Source: Phaseolus vulgaris (taxonomy: Eukaryota; Streptophyta; Magnoliopsida; Fabales; Fabaceae). Taken from it: DNA of 64,000 nt. The stretch is from the NCBI RefSeq assembly GCF_000499845.2, contig NC_023749.2, positions 35,307,693-35,371,692 on the forward strand. Reading direction: 5' to 3'. The position numbers and the translations under genes are program-made. Below the pieces are notes generated by a model that did no database searches, was not told where the DNA came from, and worked only from the letters and a program-made list of their open reading frames with translations. Within the stretch, counting starts at the first letter, position 1, and each line of letters starts with the position of its first letter. Of this stretch, positions 45,917 through 55,053 are shown piece by piece.

Positions 45917-48299
45917 TTAATCGGAGGGTACAATTTTGCCGTCTACCACTTCATGGCAAATTGAGAACTGGGAGAGGTCCAAGTCGGGGTAAGTACAAGC
46001 GAACTGCTCCAAGGCCGCGCCGAACCCGGAAGTCATAACGTTTGCGGCACTGAGGTCGAGTTCTTCAATTTGTTTCTTCAGTTTTTCGTTCTCCTCAAGC
46101 GCCTGGGCAAGTTTTGCTGCAGATTCGCTCAGCTCCTTATCTTTCTCGCTCAGTTCCTTGGCCTTTTGGTCCTTGTCAGTTTCGATTTTTCCCAGCAGAT
46201 CCTCCCTCTCAATTGACTTGGCCTCGAGCTCATCCGCGTAGGCCTTTTTAGCCTTGAGAGTCTCCTCAAGGTCCGTTATCTTCTCCTGCTGATGCACGAG
46301 TCTGCCCTCGAGTTCGGTGACCTTTAAGAGTTTGGCGTTGAGCTTTTGGTCTAGTTCAGCGCTGTTTTTGCGTTCGCTCCGCAACTCGTCCTTCAGAGCA
46401 TTCTCTACCGTGAAAACTTCAATCCCCGCATCGTAAGATCACGCTTAAGTTGTTGGACTTGGTCCTTCGCAACACTGGCTTCGGATTCATACTGGCTCAA
46501 GGAGTCCCTTAAAGCCTCGCCCATCATCTGGTAAAGGCGTTTCTCTACGCACTCGGTAGTCATAGCGCTAAGGTAAGCGGTGTGGGCTTTCAAGACCTCC
46601 TCGACAGAGGCTGGAAGAGCAGGGATCGAAAGAGGAGTCGAGGGTTGGTTCTCGCCGCCACCTTCATAAATATGGACGACCAGGGGAACATCAGGACATG
46701 GCGGCGACACGTCTGGCTCCACTACAGGCTGGGGAGACCATTGAATGTCCGCAGTCTGCTCCAGAACGCCTCCAGCAGCTGAGGTGTTTGATGGTAGAGC
46801 ATCCCCAGCGCTCTCAAAGGGTGTAGAGACGCTGGGGGGATTCTCTGTGTAATCTGGGCCCGTACTCTCGTTTGCGGGTAGCTTGGTGATGGTTGCCCTG
46901 TTCCTTTTACAGATAAGTCCATCTTCAGTGCTCTCGTCATCCTCCTCATCCGACACCATTGTGGGATTCTTCCTCTTGGCCCTCTTTGGCGGCAGTTTCT
47001 TTCTTACAGGGGCAGGAGGGGCGATAAGGGAAGATGAGCCCACGGGAGGAAGCTCGCCTCGGGCAACGGCGGCTTCCGCTACAGAATTCTGGACGGTTTG
47101 AGAACCCGCAGCGAGTTTGTGGCGTTTGACTATAGAACGCAGTCTGGCCATGTGATCTTTCCCCAACATTGTGTCTGCACGAAGTGATCAATGTTCACAA
47201 ATCAACCCAGTTACAGATACAGGTAATTGGCAGTACAAGAGTAAGCGCAGGATAGTGTAATACGAACGAATTTGATAAAGAAGTAAAGCAGACTTGGCAC
47301 AGGAAGAAAAATCCAGATGGAGTGGAGGGACAGACCTATGTAAAAGTCTAGTTGATCCTCACAGAATTCGAACTTGATAATTGAGGGAGTGGGTAAGGTA
47401 GTATTGGTGGAGGCAACTTCTTTCCAGAAGTTGCACAAGTCTCTATCGAGCTCCCCCATCTTCTCTGGACTCCTAGCTTTCCGAAAATGATCCTGGGAAT
47501 CCTTTTTTCCCTTGTCAACCCAGTACAAGGGGAACCCATCGAGAAGTGTGGGACTCTGATCATTACAGCAAACACGAACGAACTTACCCTTCCAATCCTT
47601 ATAAGATTGTTGGAAGATGGAAAGGATGGATCTCCCAGCAATCCCATTGAAGCTTACCCATAGGTGGTCCCCCAGGTTTTTGGCCTCAAACAGAAATAAG
47701 AACACGTCTACAGAGGTTGGATGGCCTAGGTGTGCACAAACAATTTGGTATGCCCTGACAAACGCCCAGCCGTTGGGATGCAGCTGGGCAGGGGCAATAT
47801 CAAGCTCGGTCAGGAGCTCCCTCTCAAAGCGAGTAAAGGGGAACCTGAGCTTAACCTTCTTAAACACGGTTGCATAAACAAAGCAGAAAGGGTAGCCATC
47901 GTTGCCATCGTTATCAGTACAAATAGGTTCCCCGGGAGGACAAGGACGAATAACAACCTTGTCGTCATGCTCCTTATGGAATGTGAGGTGGGTCTTATCT
48001 CTCAAGTGAAGAATATCGGCCTTAGAGTTAATCAAGGAAGTCTCGTTCAGCAGAGCTGGAGGAGCCCATGGGTACAACAGTTTGTAATCAGGAATGGGGC
48101 GTGCGGTGGCGCTAGTTTGTGGGGAAGTTGATTGCGATTGGTTGGGACGAGAGGGCGCAGGCCTCTGAGCCCGGTTTGAAAGGATGCCAGGGTCCCTAGG
48201 TGGGTTACGAGATGTGGAGGGGTTTCCTGATGAAGGTTGTTTGCGAGATTTTGGAGGAGGGTTTCGAGAGGGGGCAGGGGTTGCCCCTGTACGAGCCAT
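45917..48299 (-). pseudogene. Tat I antisense gene b: Transposase_28-type domain, acidic/KR motif, coiled coil
   Basis: The ATG at 48299 (MARTGATPAPSRN) opens a Pro/Ser/Arg-rich N-terminus. Then follow PDYKLLYPWAPPAL and a globular domain of about 230 residues (RFERELLTELDIAPAQLHPNGW, TSVDVFLFLFEAK, LLDGFPLYW) resembling Transposase_28. An intron is predicted at 47335-47175. The next exon has VSDEEDDEST, ICKRNR and TENPPSVSTP. A frameshift near 46410 precedes a Lys/Glu-rich coiled coil and the conserved tail (FACTYPDLDLSQFS, VVDGK). The role is unknown. It is convergent with pol and nearly intact. Confidence 0.8.
47175..47335 (-). other. Predicted 161-bp intron in Tat I antisense gene b
   Basis: The donor is ATAG|GTCTGT after the codons for FYI. 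The acceptor is CTTCGTGCAG|AC. It matches the intron of the Tat II antisense gene in place and phase. Reading through it gives a stop after an unrelated hydrophobic stretch. Confidence 0.6.
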
Positions 48300-48305
48300 C
48301 GAGAA

Positions 48306-48554
48306 CTGCAGGAAAGACGAAAGGAAAGTAAGAAAAGGAAAGCGGAGGGTCGCTAAAAAGAATGATTCGATTCGAAAAACAGGAAGGGAAATCAGCATGA
48401 ACAAAAAGGGTCGCAGAAAGGGAAAGAAAAACCTAAAACGCAGGAAAAAGCAAAACAGAGAACAAACAGCCCGCAACGTATGCTTCAAGCAGTTAAGGGA
48501 TGATGCAAGTCGATCAAAATGCGGTGAGCACCAACAAAGTGATAAAAGGTTTAC
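48306..48554 (-). other. Predicted 249-bp 5'-UTR intron of Tat I antisense gene b
   Basis: The donor AAAAAG|GTAAAC (48554) and acceptor TCTTTCCTGCAG (48306) lie just upstream of the ATG at 48299. Tat IV has the same arrangement at 62217-62452. This is a prediction from signals and conservation. Confidence 0.55.
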
Positions 48555-49561
48555 CTTTTTTATGATCGAAGGAGCGCGCGAGGAAATGATGATTAGGGAG
48601 ACGAAGCGTTCACCAGAGCGTATCGAAAGTTTGAAAGTGAAGAAGAAAGATAATGTAACAGTGGAGAGGCGCGAGAAGTTTAGAGTTTCGAAGGTTACGG
48701 GAAGCGCAAACGACATGAAAAAACAACCATCGATGAATCCACGCGTCATTTGATGGGAGGGGGTTGGTGAAGTGTCAAATCAGTAACCGGCGTGCGCATT
48801 AGCGCGCGAAGCCACGTAGATCGCCGAAGTTTAACTTATCCTCCTCGAGTCATCAAGGGCGATGACGTGATCAAGTAGTGCGAAGGGGCGGTCTGCAAAA
48901 TGTACACGACCGCCAACGGGGTCGTCGTCGAACGAAAGATCAGGCGGTCTGACATCGCTACAAGTAGTACGTCGCCAACCATCCCAATGAGCTCGGGCGC
49001 GATAATGCTGAAGGTTCGAATAGGAAAGCTCAAACGGGAAGGCATCCCTCACAAAAGCGAAGGCCGAGCAGAGCCATAAACGAGGCAACCAGAAACAGGA
49101 TGTTTAAGGGATGGGAAACAAACAAATGCTATCTAAGAAATTCACGCCGAGCATAGAGGCAATATCGGAGTGACGCGCGCGGCGTGGCAAAGAACGCAAG
49201 CATGCAAGATAAGTTGAACAGCATTCGACATAAAGAAAAGCGTAGAACCAATGTTAAGGTTACAGACGAAGTTTGTAACATTTGCAAAATGGAATTATAG
49301 TCCTATACACATCCTAATATCTGCGCAAAAAGCAAGAACACATCACTCATCGGTGGTCCCAGGCTTCGAGCAATACGACGAAAAAGCCCCGTCTCCGAAC
49401 CGCAAAGCCCGAGTCAGAAGCGTCCTCTGATGATCGCTTATCTTTGAACCTACGTGAAAGAAAGGAATAAAGTATAGTAAGAGACATACGCGAAACAAAG
49501 CATTTCTAAGCAATATCATACAAGAGACCCAACAAGAAGTGGGAAGGTCATGAGAAAAGCC
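48555..49561 (-). other. Region between the two antisense genes of Tat I
   Basis: On the minus strand 49450-49330 likely holds a second exon of antisense gene a. After an acceptor-like TTTCTTTCACGTAG it reads SSEDASDSGFAVRRRG, echoing the acidic plus basic motif of the other copies, then a stop. The rest is probably promoter and 5'-UTR of gene b; no other gene is seen. Confidence 0.5.
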
Positions 49562-50335
49562 TCACACACATATATATCTTTCCAGAAGCTCGGCATTATG
49601 CTCCAAGCTTATTAAAGCAGTCGCATCAAATCCTCCAACACCCGCCAGGATCTTGCAAGCTTCCTGATCCCTTGAAGACAGTTTCTTAAGGGGTTTAGAT
49701 TTCAAGGTTCTGGCGTCCTTTGTCCAGTATAAAGGAAAGCCGTCCAGAGCAGAAGGCACCAAGCTGGAACAGCATACCTTAAAGAACCTGCCTTTCCACC
49801 CTGTGAAGGCTTGCTGAAAGGGAGTCAAAAGAATCCTACCAGGGACATTGCTAAGAGTTACCCAAAGATTGTTTCTCTGCCTCTTCACCTCAAAGAAGTG
49901 AAGAAAAATGTCCACAGAAGGCGCACATCCAAGGAAGCCAAACAAAATGTCAAAGGCCTTCACGAAGGTCCAACTGTTAGGGTACAATTGGGCTGGAGCG
50001 GTGTTCATCTCCGTTAACAGCTCCCTCTCGAACCTGGAAAAGGGAAGGCGTACGCCGACGCACTTAAAAACTGCTTGGTAAAAATAGAAAAAGGGGACCC
50101 TGTTATTGGATCGTTCATCCCCGCACACCGGCTCCCCCATGGAACAAGGGAGCACGACGATGTCATCATCGTGCCTCTTTGCGAAGGCACAATGGTCGTA
50201 GGAACACGCTTCCCCCACGTGTTCCCTCAGGGCCCTAGTAGAAAGTAAGCAAGAATACTCGTCAAGGAGTTCACTCGAAGCCCAAGGACAAAGGTCCTTG
50301 TGACTCACTCGGGAGGAAGATGGGTTGGTGGACAT
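49562..50335 (-). CDS. Tat I antisense gene a: second Transposase_28-type protein
   Basis: 257 residues from the ATG at 50335 (MSTNPSSSRVSHKDLCPWAS). The globular domain spans about residues 60-235 (RFERELLTEMNTAPAQLYPNSW, PSVDIFLHFFEVKRQ, WKGRFFKVCC, ALDGFPLYW), uninterrupted. It ends shortly after LLERYI, at the position where the other copies have their intron donor, so the true gene may be spliced to 49450 or be shortened. It is a diverged paralogue of gene b rather than a recent duplicate. Its cellular role is unknown. Confidence 0.78.
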   Translation of the reverse strand: MSTNPSSSRVSHKDLCPWASSELLDEYSCLLSTRALREHVGEACSYDHCAFAKRHDDDIVVLPCSMGEPVCGDERSNNRVPFFYFYQAVFKCVGVRLPFSRFERELLTEMNTAPAQLYPNSWTFVKAFDILFGFLGCAPSVDIFLHFFEVKRQRNNLWVTLSNVPGRILLTPFQQAFTGWKGRFFKVCCSSLVPSALDGFPLYWTKDARTLKSKPLKKLSSRDQEACKILAGVGGFDATALISLEHNAELLERYICV

Positions 50336-50761
50336 TTTAGTGTGTGCTGGCAGTAAGGAAACTGGAGGTCAAGGGTTCAGTAACGCAATAGAAGGAAAGG
50401 TCGCAAAGAAAGAACGTGGAACAAGGAGTTCTTGGGAAGAAGATGAATAGTGCAAGAAAGATAGGAAAGAAGTAGAGTCAATAAGTTGAGATGCGGGGTT
50501 TTCAAGATTCAAGCCTCACGATTGAAGCGGTAAAGCAAGCGCCTTGTGAGTGGGCCACGTGTCGCGAGGTAAAAGTACGGATTAAAGTGTCATCTGTCTC
50601 ACTCAGAGAATATCACATCGTCAGAGTCCTTGAGGGTACGTTGCGCCGGCGATACAGAAATGTCACGTCAATCGATCGGAGGATGACATGTCATCAAAAT
50701 GCCGCAAGGGCAGTAGGGGGCAAGCTTTAGTCTTTTCGCTCAAAGCAAGTTATCAGCTCAA
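50336..50761 (-). promoter_or_regulatory. Probable promoter/5' leader of antisense gene a
   Basis: This 426-bp stretch lies between the antisense ATG and the 3' LTR. On the minus strand it is pyrimidine-rich close to the ATG. It must contain the start of antisense transcription unless that begins in the LTR. I see no convincing TATA box. Confidence 0.35.
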
Positions 50762-50775
50762 GACTGGGGGGCTTG
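50762..50775 (+). other. Polypurine tract, Tat I
   Basis: GACTGGGGGGCTTG directly precedes the 3' LTR. Tat II and IV have the same tract on their own strands. Confidence 0.85.
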
Positions 50776-51744
50776 TGTACGGGCCGGGTCATCAGGTATG
50801 ATGACGTGGACAAGAGAAGGGTAGGTGGTCAAGAAGCCAACATAGTTGCCGCATGTAGAAGCAGCGTTCTACAATGTACGTAATCGGTTCTCGCCAAGAC
50901 GTGTCACTATCCGAGAAAAGACATCGCCTAAACGGACATCGCCTAAGTAAGACATCGCCTAAGTAAGACATCGCCTGAGTAAGACATCGCCCGAAGAGTC
51001 AACCCGCATGACGTAAGCATTTCACAGAGAGGGGGCCCACACGATGGGATAACCCTAAGTTGGGTGGCGGCACTGTGGGTCCCTCTGCACAGAATAAATG
51101 ATCGAGTCAAAAGGGCACGTGGCAATGCCCACGTGCTCACTAAAGGTATCCAGGGAAGGCTGCATGCATGACACGTGTTTAATTAGGGCGCTCGAACAGT
51201 ATGATGGCGCGAGAAATACAGCGCTCAAGTTAGAGCCCAAGTGGCCATAAGGTTATACATTGCACTCCAGATAAGGGAAGTCCATGGGCCAGATACGCTA
51301 AGATCCTAAAGATAGCGGCGCAAGGACCTTCTCCAAGGAACCCTAGATAATAGCAAGCAACGCAGAGGTAAACCCTAGTTTTTCACCTATATATAGGGCA
51401 CGAATAAGCCCTAGAGAGGGACGTTTTTTCACAGTTGCATGAGTTTTAACCTAGTTTTCATAAAGTCATTCAGAACAGTAGTCCCTAGTTGTTCTTGACG
51501 ACACACCCAACTGTGGACACAAGGCAGTTAGGGCCACACAGTTCCAATTGTTGAGATTATTATACAGTTTCTAGTTACTTTGGTGTTTCTCGCTAGCTGA
51601 CTTGAGCGTCGGAGTGCAAACGGCCGCGAGGGCGCCCCTTTGTTCTTCTTTTTCAGGTACACACAGACGAGGCAGAACGAAGGTGCCCTAGCTCGTTAGA
51701 ACAAAGCCACGCATAAAGACGACCCAGGTCAACCGGCCAGAACA
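50776..51744 (+). repeat. 3' LTR of Tat I
   Basis: The TATA box is at 51389-51396 and the 19-nt block at 51598-51616. Compared with the 5' LTR it is 25 bp shorter, through one fewer 'catcgcc' unit and a small deletion near 51540. Confidence 0.95.
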
Positions 51745-51784
51745 TTTCTTAAAGTAAAACATTTCTATACACAAAGCTTTAGTC

Positions 51785-53677
51785 ATGTCTTCTCACTCCT
51801 CAAAATCTCTTAAAAGTGATGTGAAATCCTTGAAATCTCTTTTAAAACAACTTTCCAAGGATATTCAATCAATTTCATCTAAAAAATTGGAGAATGAGAC
51901 CAAAACTAATGAATTGACTAAAGCAAAGGATGAGAAGTCTCAAATTTCAAAAAAATTACATTCTCTTGCATATAACTCTGAAGTTTATGATTCTTTTGGG
52001 GAAGAAAGTCTTAGGATTAATGAATATCATCAACCATCCCCTAGGAGAGCTAGAAAAGAGAGACAAGAAAACCTAAAGGAGGTGAAGGTAGAGCTACCTC
52101 ATTTCTATGGGAAAGAAGATGTAGAAACATATCTATATTGGGAGATGAGGGTAGAGCAATTGTTTGCTTGCAACCATGTGAGTGAAGAAAAGAAAGTACC
52201 CTTAGCTACCTTAAGTTTTCAAGGTGATGCTATGTATTGGTGGAATGCCCTAAAAAGAGAGAGACATCTCCACAAGGACCCTCCCATTACATATTGGAAT
52301 GACCTTAGGGGAGCCTTGAGATGTCGCCATATTCCCTCACTTTACAATAGGAAGTTGATGGACAAGCTCCAAAGACTTCATCAAAGAAATATGAGTGTAG
52401 AAGAATATTGGCAAAAGATGATGTCATATATTAAGAGGGCAAGGATTAATGAAGAAATTCATACCACCATATCTAGGTTTTTAAGTGGTCTCAAACTTGA
52501 GATAAGAAACAAAGTTGAACTTTTATCTTATAGAGATTTAAATGACTTGATTCAACTTAGCATTAAAGTTGAAAAACAAATTTTGAGAAAACAATCAAGT
52601 AAAAAACAAAGTTCATACTCTGTATCTTATGACAAGGATGAGTTCCAAAGAGGGGAAGAACATATAAAAGAAACATCTATAAAACTTTCCCAAAACCTAG
52701 CCGAGCATATCTCACACACTCAAGCTAGAGAAATTCAATGTTTTACATACCTTGGTAATGATCAATTAGCATCTCAATGTTCCAATGAAAGATCTATGAT
52801 CTTAAGGGACAAAGATGAGAATAGTAGCCAAGAAAAAGAAGCTAGTGAGAGTGATGAAAATGTAAAAATGGAAAATCAAGAGAAAACCCTTGGAAAGCAA
52901 AAGGCGTGGGAGAAGAGTGTTCCTTCCCACAAGGTCATTCAACAAGAAGGAAAAGTTGAAAATACCTTTGAAAAAATGCTTCTTGTTGAACAACCTAGCC
53001 TTACCTTTTGTAAAGGAACACTTGCAAGCCTAGTAAAAAAACAAGAATCCTTAAAAGAGGCTTGCATAGATAAAAATGTAGTAGATTATTTTTCATATGT
53101 GCTAAGATCTCACCAAGTGAAGGTCAAGTTATCTATAGGCATCTACAAAGACAATTTTTTACGTGACGTAGTGCCTAAAGAAACTTGTCATGTCTTATTG
53201 AGACAACCATTGCAAAGAATTAAAATTTTCATGAACAAAGGTTGTATCAACGAGACTACCTTCACACGTAAAAGAGAAATTCTTTATAAAGGAGAACTCA
53301 TGGGCCAAATTAGAGTTGATAAAACTCTAGAGCTTTTAAAAGGAAAACTCTTGTCACCCATGAGAAAAGATGTTCAAAGACATTACCCTAGATACATTCC
53401 TTGTTTTAAAAATACATCTAAGGCGATGTCTCATGAACTCTATACTCCTTTACCTTTTGCAAATGATCCATGGGAAGATATAAAACTAGATTTTATATTA
53501 GAGCTTCCTTGGACCATAAAAGGTATTGATTCCATTTTTGTGGATAAGCTCTTCTCTAGAGAAGTAATGAGACTTCATAGTTTACCTCTAAGCATAGTAT
53601 TGAAAAGAGCTCCAAACTTTGAAAAGCATTTTTTGAGGATACTTTTAGAAAAACTTGGAACTATGTTATACTCTTAA
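51785..53677 (+). CDS. Fused gag-protease-integrase ORF of RT-less derivative
   Basis: 630 residues from the ATG at 51785 (MSSHSSKSLKSDVKSLKS). An N-terminal coiled coil leads into gag (VELPHFYGKEDVETYLYWEM, YWWNALKRERHLHKD, VEEYWQKMMSYIKR). A zinc-knuckle relic CFTYLGNDQLASQC has lost one Cys and the His. A protease C-terminal scrap (VVPKETCHVLLRQPLQ) joins directly to integrase HHCC and core remnants (DKTLELLKGKL, PWEDIKLDFILELPW). RT and RNase H are absent, yet the frame stays open throughout. Whether it is translated is unknown. Confidence 0.82.
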   Translation: MSSHSSKSLKSDVKSLKSLLKQLSKDIQSISSKKLENETKTNELTKAKDEKSQISKKLHSLAYNSEVYDSFGEESLRINEYHQPSPRRARKERQENLKEVKVELPHFYGKEDVETYLYWEMRVEQLFACNHVSEEKKVPLATLSFQGDAMYWWNALKRERHLHKDPPITYWNDLRGALRCRHIPSLYNRKLMDKLQRLHQRNMSVEEYWQKMMSYIKRARINEEIHTTISRFLSGLKLEIRNKVELLSYRDLNDLIQLSIKVEKQILRKQSSKKQSSYSVSYDKDEFQRGEEHIKETSIKLSQNLAEHISHTQAREIQCFTYLGNDQLASQCSNERSMILRDKDENSSQEKEASESDENVKMENQEKTLGKQKAWEKSVPSHKVIQQEGKVENTFEKMLLVEQPSLTFCKGTLASLVKKQESLKEACIDKNVVDYFSYVLRSHQVKVKLSIGIYKDNFLRDVVPKETCHVLLRQPLQRIKIFMNKGCINETTFTRKREILYKGELMGQIRVDKTLELLKGKLLSPMRKDVQRHYPRYIPCFKNTSKAMSHELYTPLPFANDPWEDIKLDFILELPWTIKGIDSIFVDKLFSREVMRLHSLPLSIVLKRAPNFEKHFLRILLEKLGTMLYS

Positions 53678-54115
53678 AATTCTTATCATCCTCAAAAGAA
53701 TGGTCAAACTGAAATTGAAAATATAGCTCTTTCTACTATACCTAGAGTAATCATGAAGTGCACACACAACTCTAGAGATGAGCATGCATACAATAGAGTA
53801 GTCCACAAGACTACTAATATTTCTACATTTGAAATTGTATGTGGACTTAATTCTCTTTCTCCTTTTAAGTTGTTACCATTTTCTAAAGGATTTGTGCCTA
53901 AGGAAAAAGTAACAAAGATTGAAAATTTTAAAATGAGGATTAGAGAACACATACAACGATCAAAAGAGAAATATTGTAAAAAGTTGCCAAAAGCAAAAGA
54001 AAAACAAAAATGGCAACTTCATAAAATTGATTTATATATAACTACTTCAACTAACTCATTTGCTTTATTCGATAATTCCCCTACATGGAAGTTTGATCCG
54101 GGAGGACAAGCATAG
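53678..54115 (+). pseudogene. Integrase C-terminal remnant of RT-less derivative
   Basis: This continues the frame of 51785 after a TAA at 53675-53677: SYHPQKNGQTEIENI, then FEIVCGLNSLSPFKLLPFSK. The second catalytic Asp region of integrase is not recognisable; the final Glu is. It ends at 54115. Confidence 0.75.
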
Positions 54116-54271
54116 TTGAAGAAGCAAGAGGCTGATATCCGAGATCAACACTATGGATCTGAGGATAGATTTTCTCAAGAAGGAGGAGATGATGGACACC
54201 ATCCAGCCATATACATCCATCTCCCTAGCCATGAAGAAGAAGAAACAATGGATTTGAGGACAAATCCTTTT

Positions 54272-54285
54272 CAAGAGGGAGGGGA
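54272..54285 (+). other. Polypurine tract, RT-less derivative
   Basis: AAGAGGGAGGGGA ends exactly at the 3' LTR start (TGATGG). Confidence 0.82.
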
Positions 54286-55053
54286 TGATGGAAGAGGCCC
54301 CAGCACCAACCCTTTGAGAGGCCCCAGCACCAACCCTTTGAGAGGCCACCAAAATGCTACCTTGAGGCAACCACTAGAGTCATAGTCAAAGAGGGGTCAA
54401 GAGGACACATTTTACATGTCATAGACTCTAGTGTGTCATAGTTTTTCTTATTTTTCTAATCAAAGTAGCATAGTTTAAATATTTTTGTAAATGTGTTGAA
54501 ACATGCAAAGTGGTACCTAAAATGCTAACCTAAGTTTAATTAGAGTTTCCTACTCCTAATTAAACTTAAGTCCAGCCCACAATTAGCCTAAGTGGAGCAT
54601 AAGGTTTTAGAACTCCTAGCACATGGAAGAATTCTAGAACCTACCTCACATGTGCTGAATTTTGGAAGCCACCATCCCATGTGCTCCCATGTGCCATGTG
54701 CTTCCATGTGCTCACACTTGCATGTAATTTGGCTAGCATTTCATTTGTATTTGGCTCTTCAAATTCCAGCCCTCCAATCCTACATAAGGAGGTGCTTGGC
54801 TCTCATTTTGGTAAGATTGAATAGAGTATTGTTATGCTGCCAAATTTGAGCCATACACTACTCTTTGCCTAGAATCTAGGTTTTAAACTTCACTTCATCA
54901 CCTTCAAAGGGGTTGGCCGAACCTCCCCAATTCCCCACTCTCATGCACCTTCAAGGCACCCATACTTCCTAGGAAGGCCTTGCTTCATCTCCTCCACTAG
55001 CTTCCGCAAGTTCATCACCAAAACACAAAGAAGAGCTCATAGGAATGCCATCA
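54286..55053 (+). repeat. 3' LTR of RT-less derivative
   Basis: This 768-bp LTR keeps the TG start. It is 24 bp longer than the 5' copy because 'agaggccccagcaccaaccc...' is duplicated in tandem at 54293-54342. Otherwise only a few bases differ. Confidence 0.92.

Larger units (their letters stand above)
37552..51744 (+). mobile_element. Tat-lineage Ty3/gypsy element I, structurally complete and youngest
   Basis: LTRs at 37552-38545 and 50776-51744 start TGTAC and end GAACA. They differ by only about a dozen substitutions and a few small indels. The TSD TTTCT is perfect (37547-37551 and 51745-51749). Order: PBS, gag-pro (38649-40499), RT-RNase H-aRNase H-integrase (40500-44054), tandem repeats, two antisense genes (48299-45917 and 50335-49562), polypurine tract and LTR. 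Three TGA codons and one integrase active-site change are the main defects. Confidence 0.95.
34953..55053 (+). mobile_element. RT-less chromovirus derivative, interrupted by Tat I
   Basis: LTRs at 34953-35696 and 54286-55053 are flanked by a perfect TSD AATCC (34948-34952 and 55054-55058). Without Tat I the element is about 5.9 kb: PBS, a 1.9-kb leader, one long gag-derived ORF, an integrase remnant, a polypurine tract and the 3' LTR. RT and RNase H are missing entirely. Gag and leader resemble chromovirus B. It looks like a non-autonomous derivative that still transposed, since its LTRs are very similar and its TSD intact. Confidence 0.9.

Noticed and set aside
47211..47334. Hydrophobic C-terminus as a membrane anchor of antisense protein b
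   Set aside because: The hydrophobic stretch lies wholly after the splice donor at 47335. It is better explained as translated intron, since Tat II has unrelated sequence there.
48184..48753. 189-residue Lys/Arg-rich plus-strand ORF
   Set aside because: It overlaps the antisense gene's first exon and its 5'-UTR intron on the other strand. Its basic composition is the complement of T-rich leader DNA.
37552..51744. DNA-transposon capture, because of the Pfam names Transposase_28 and Transposase_32
   Set aside because: Those names are historical. The ORFs show no DDE/D transposase motifs or terminal inverted repeats, and their placement is that of retroelement accessory genes.
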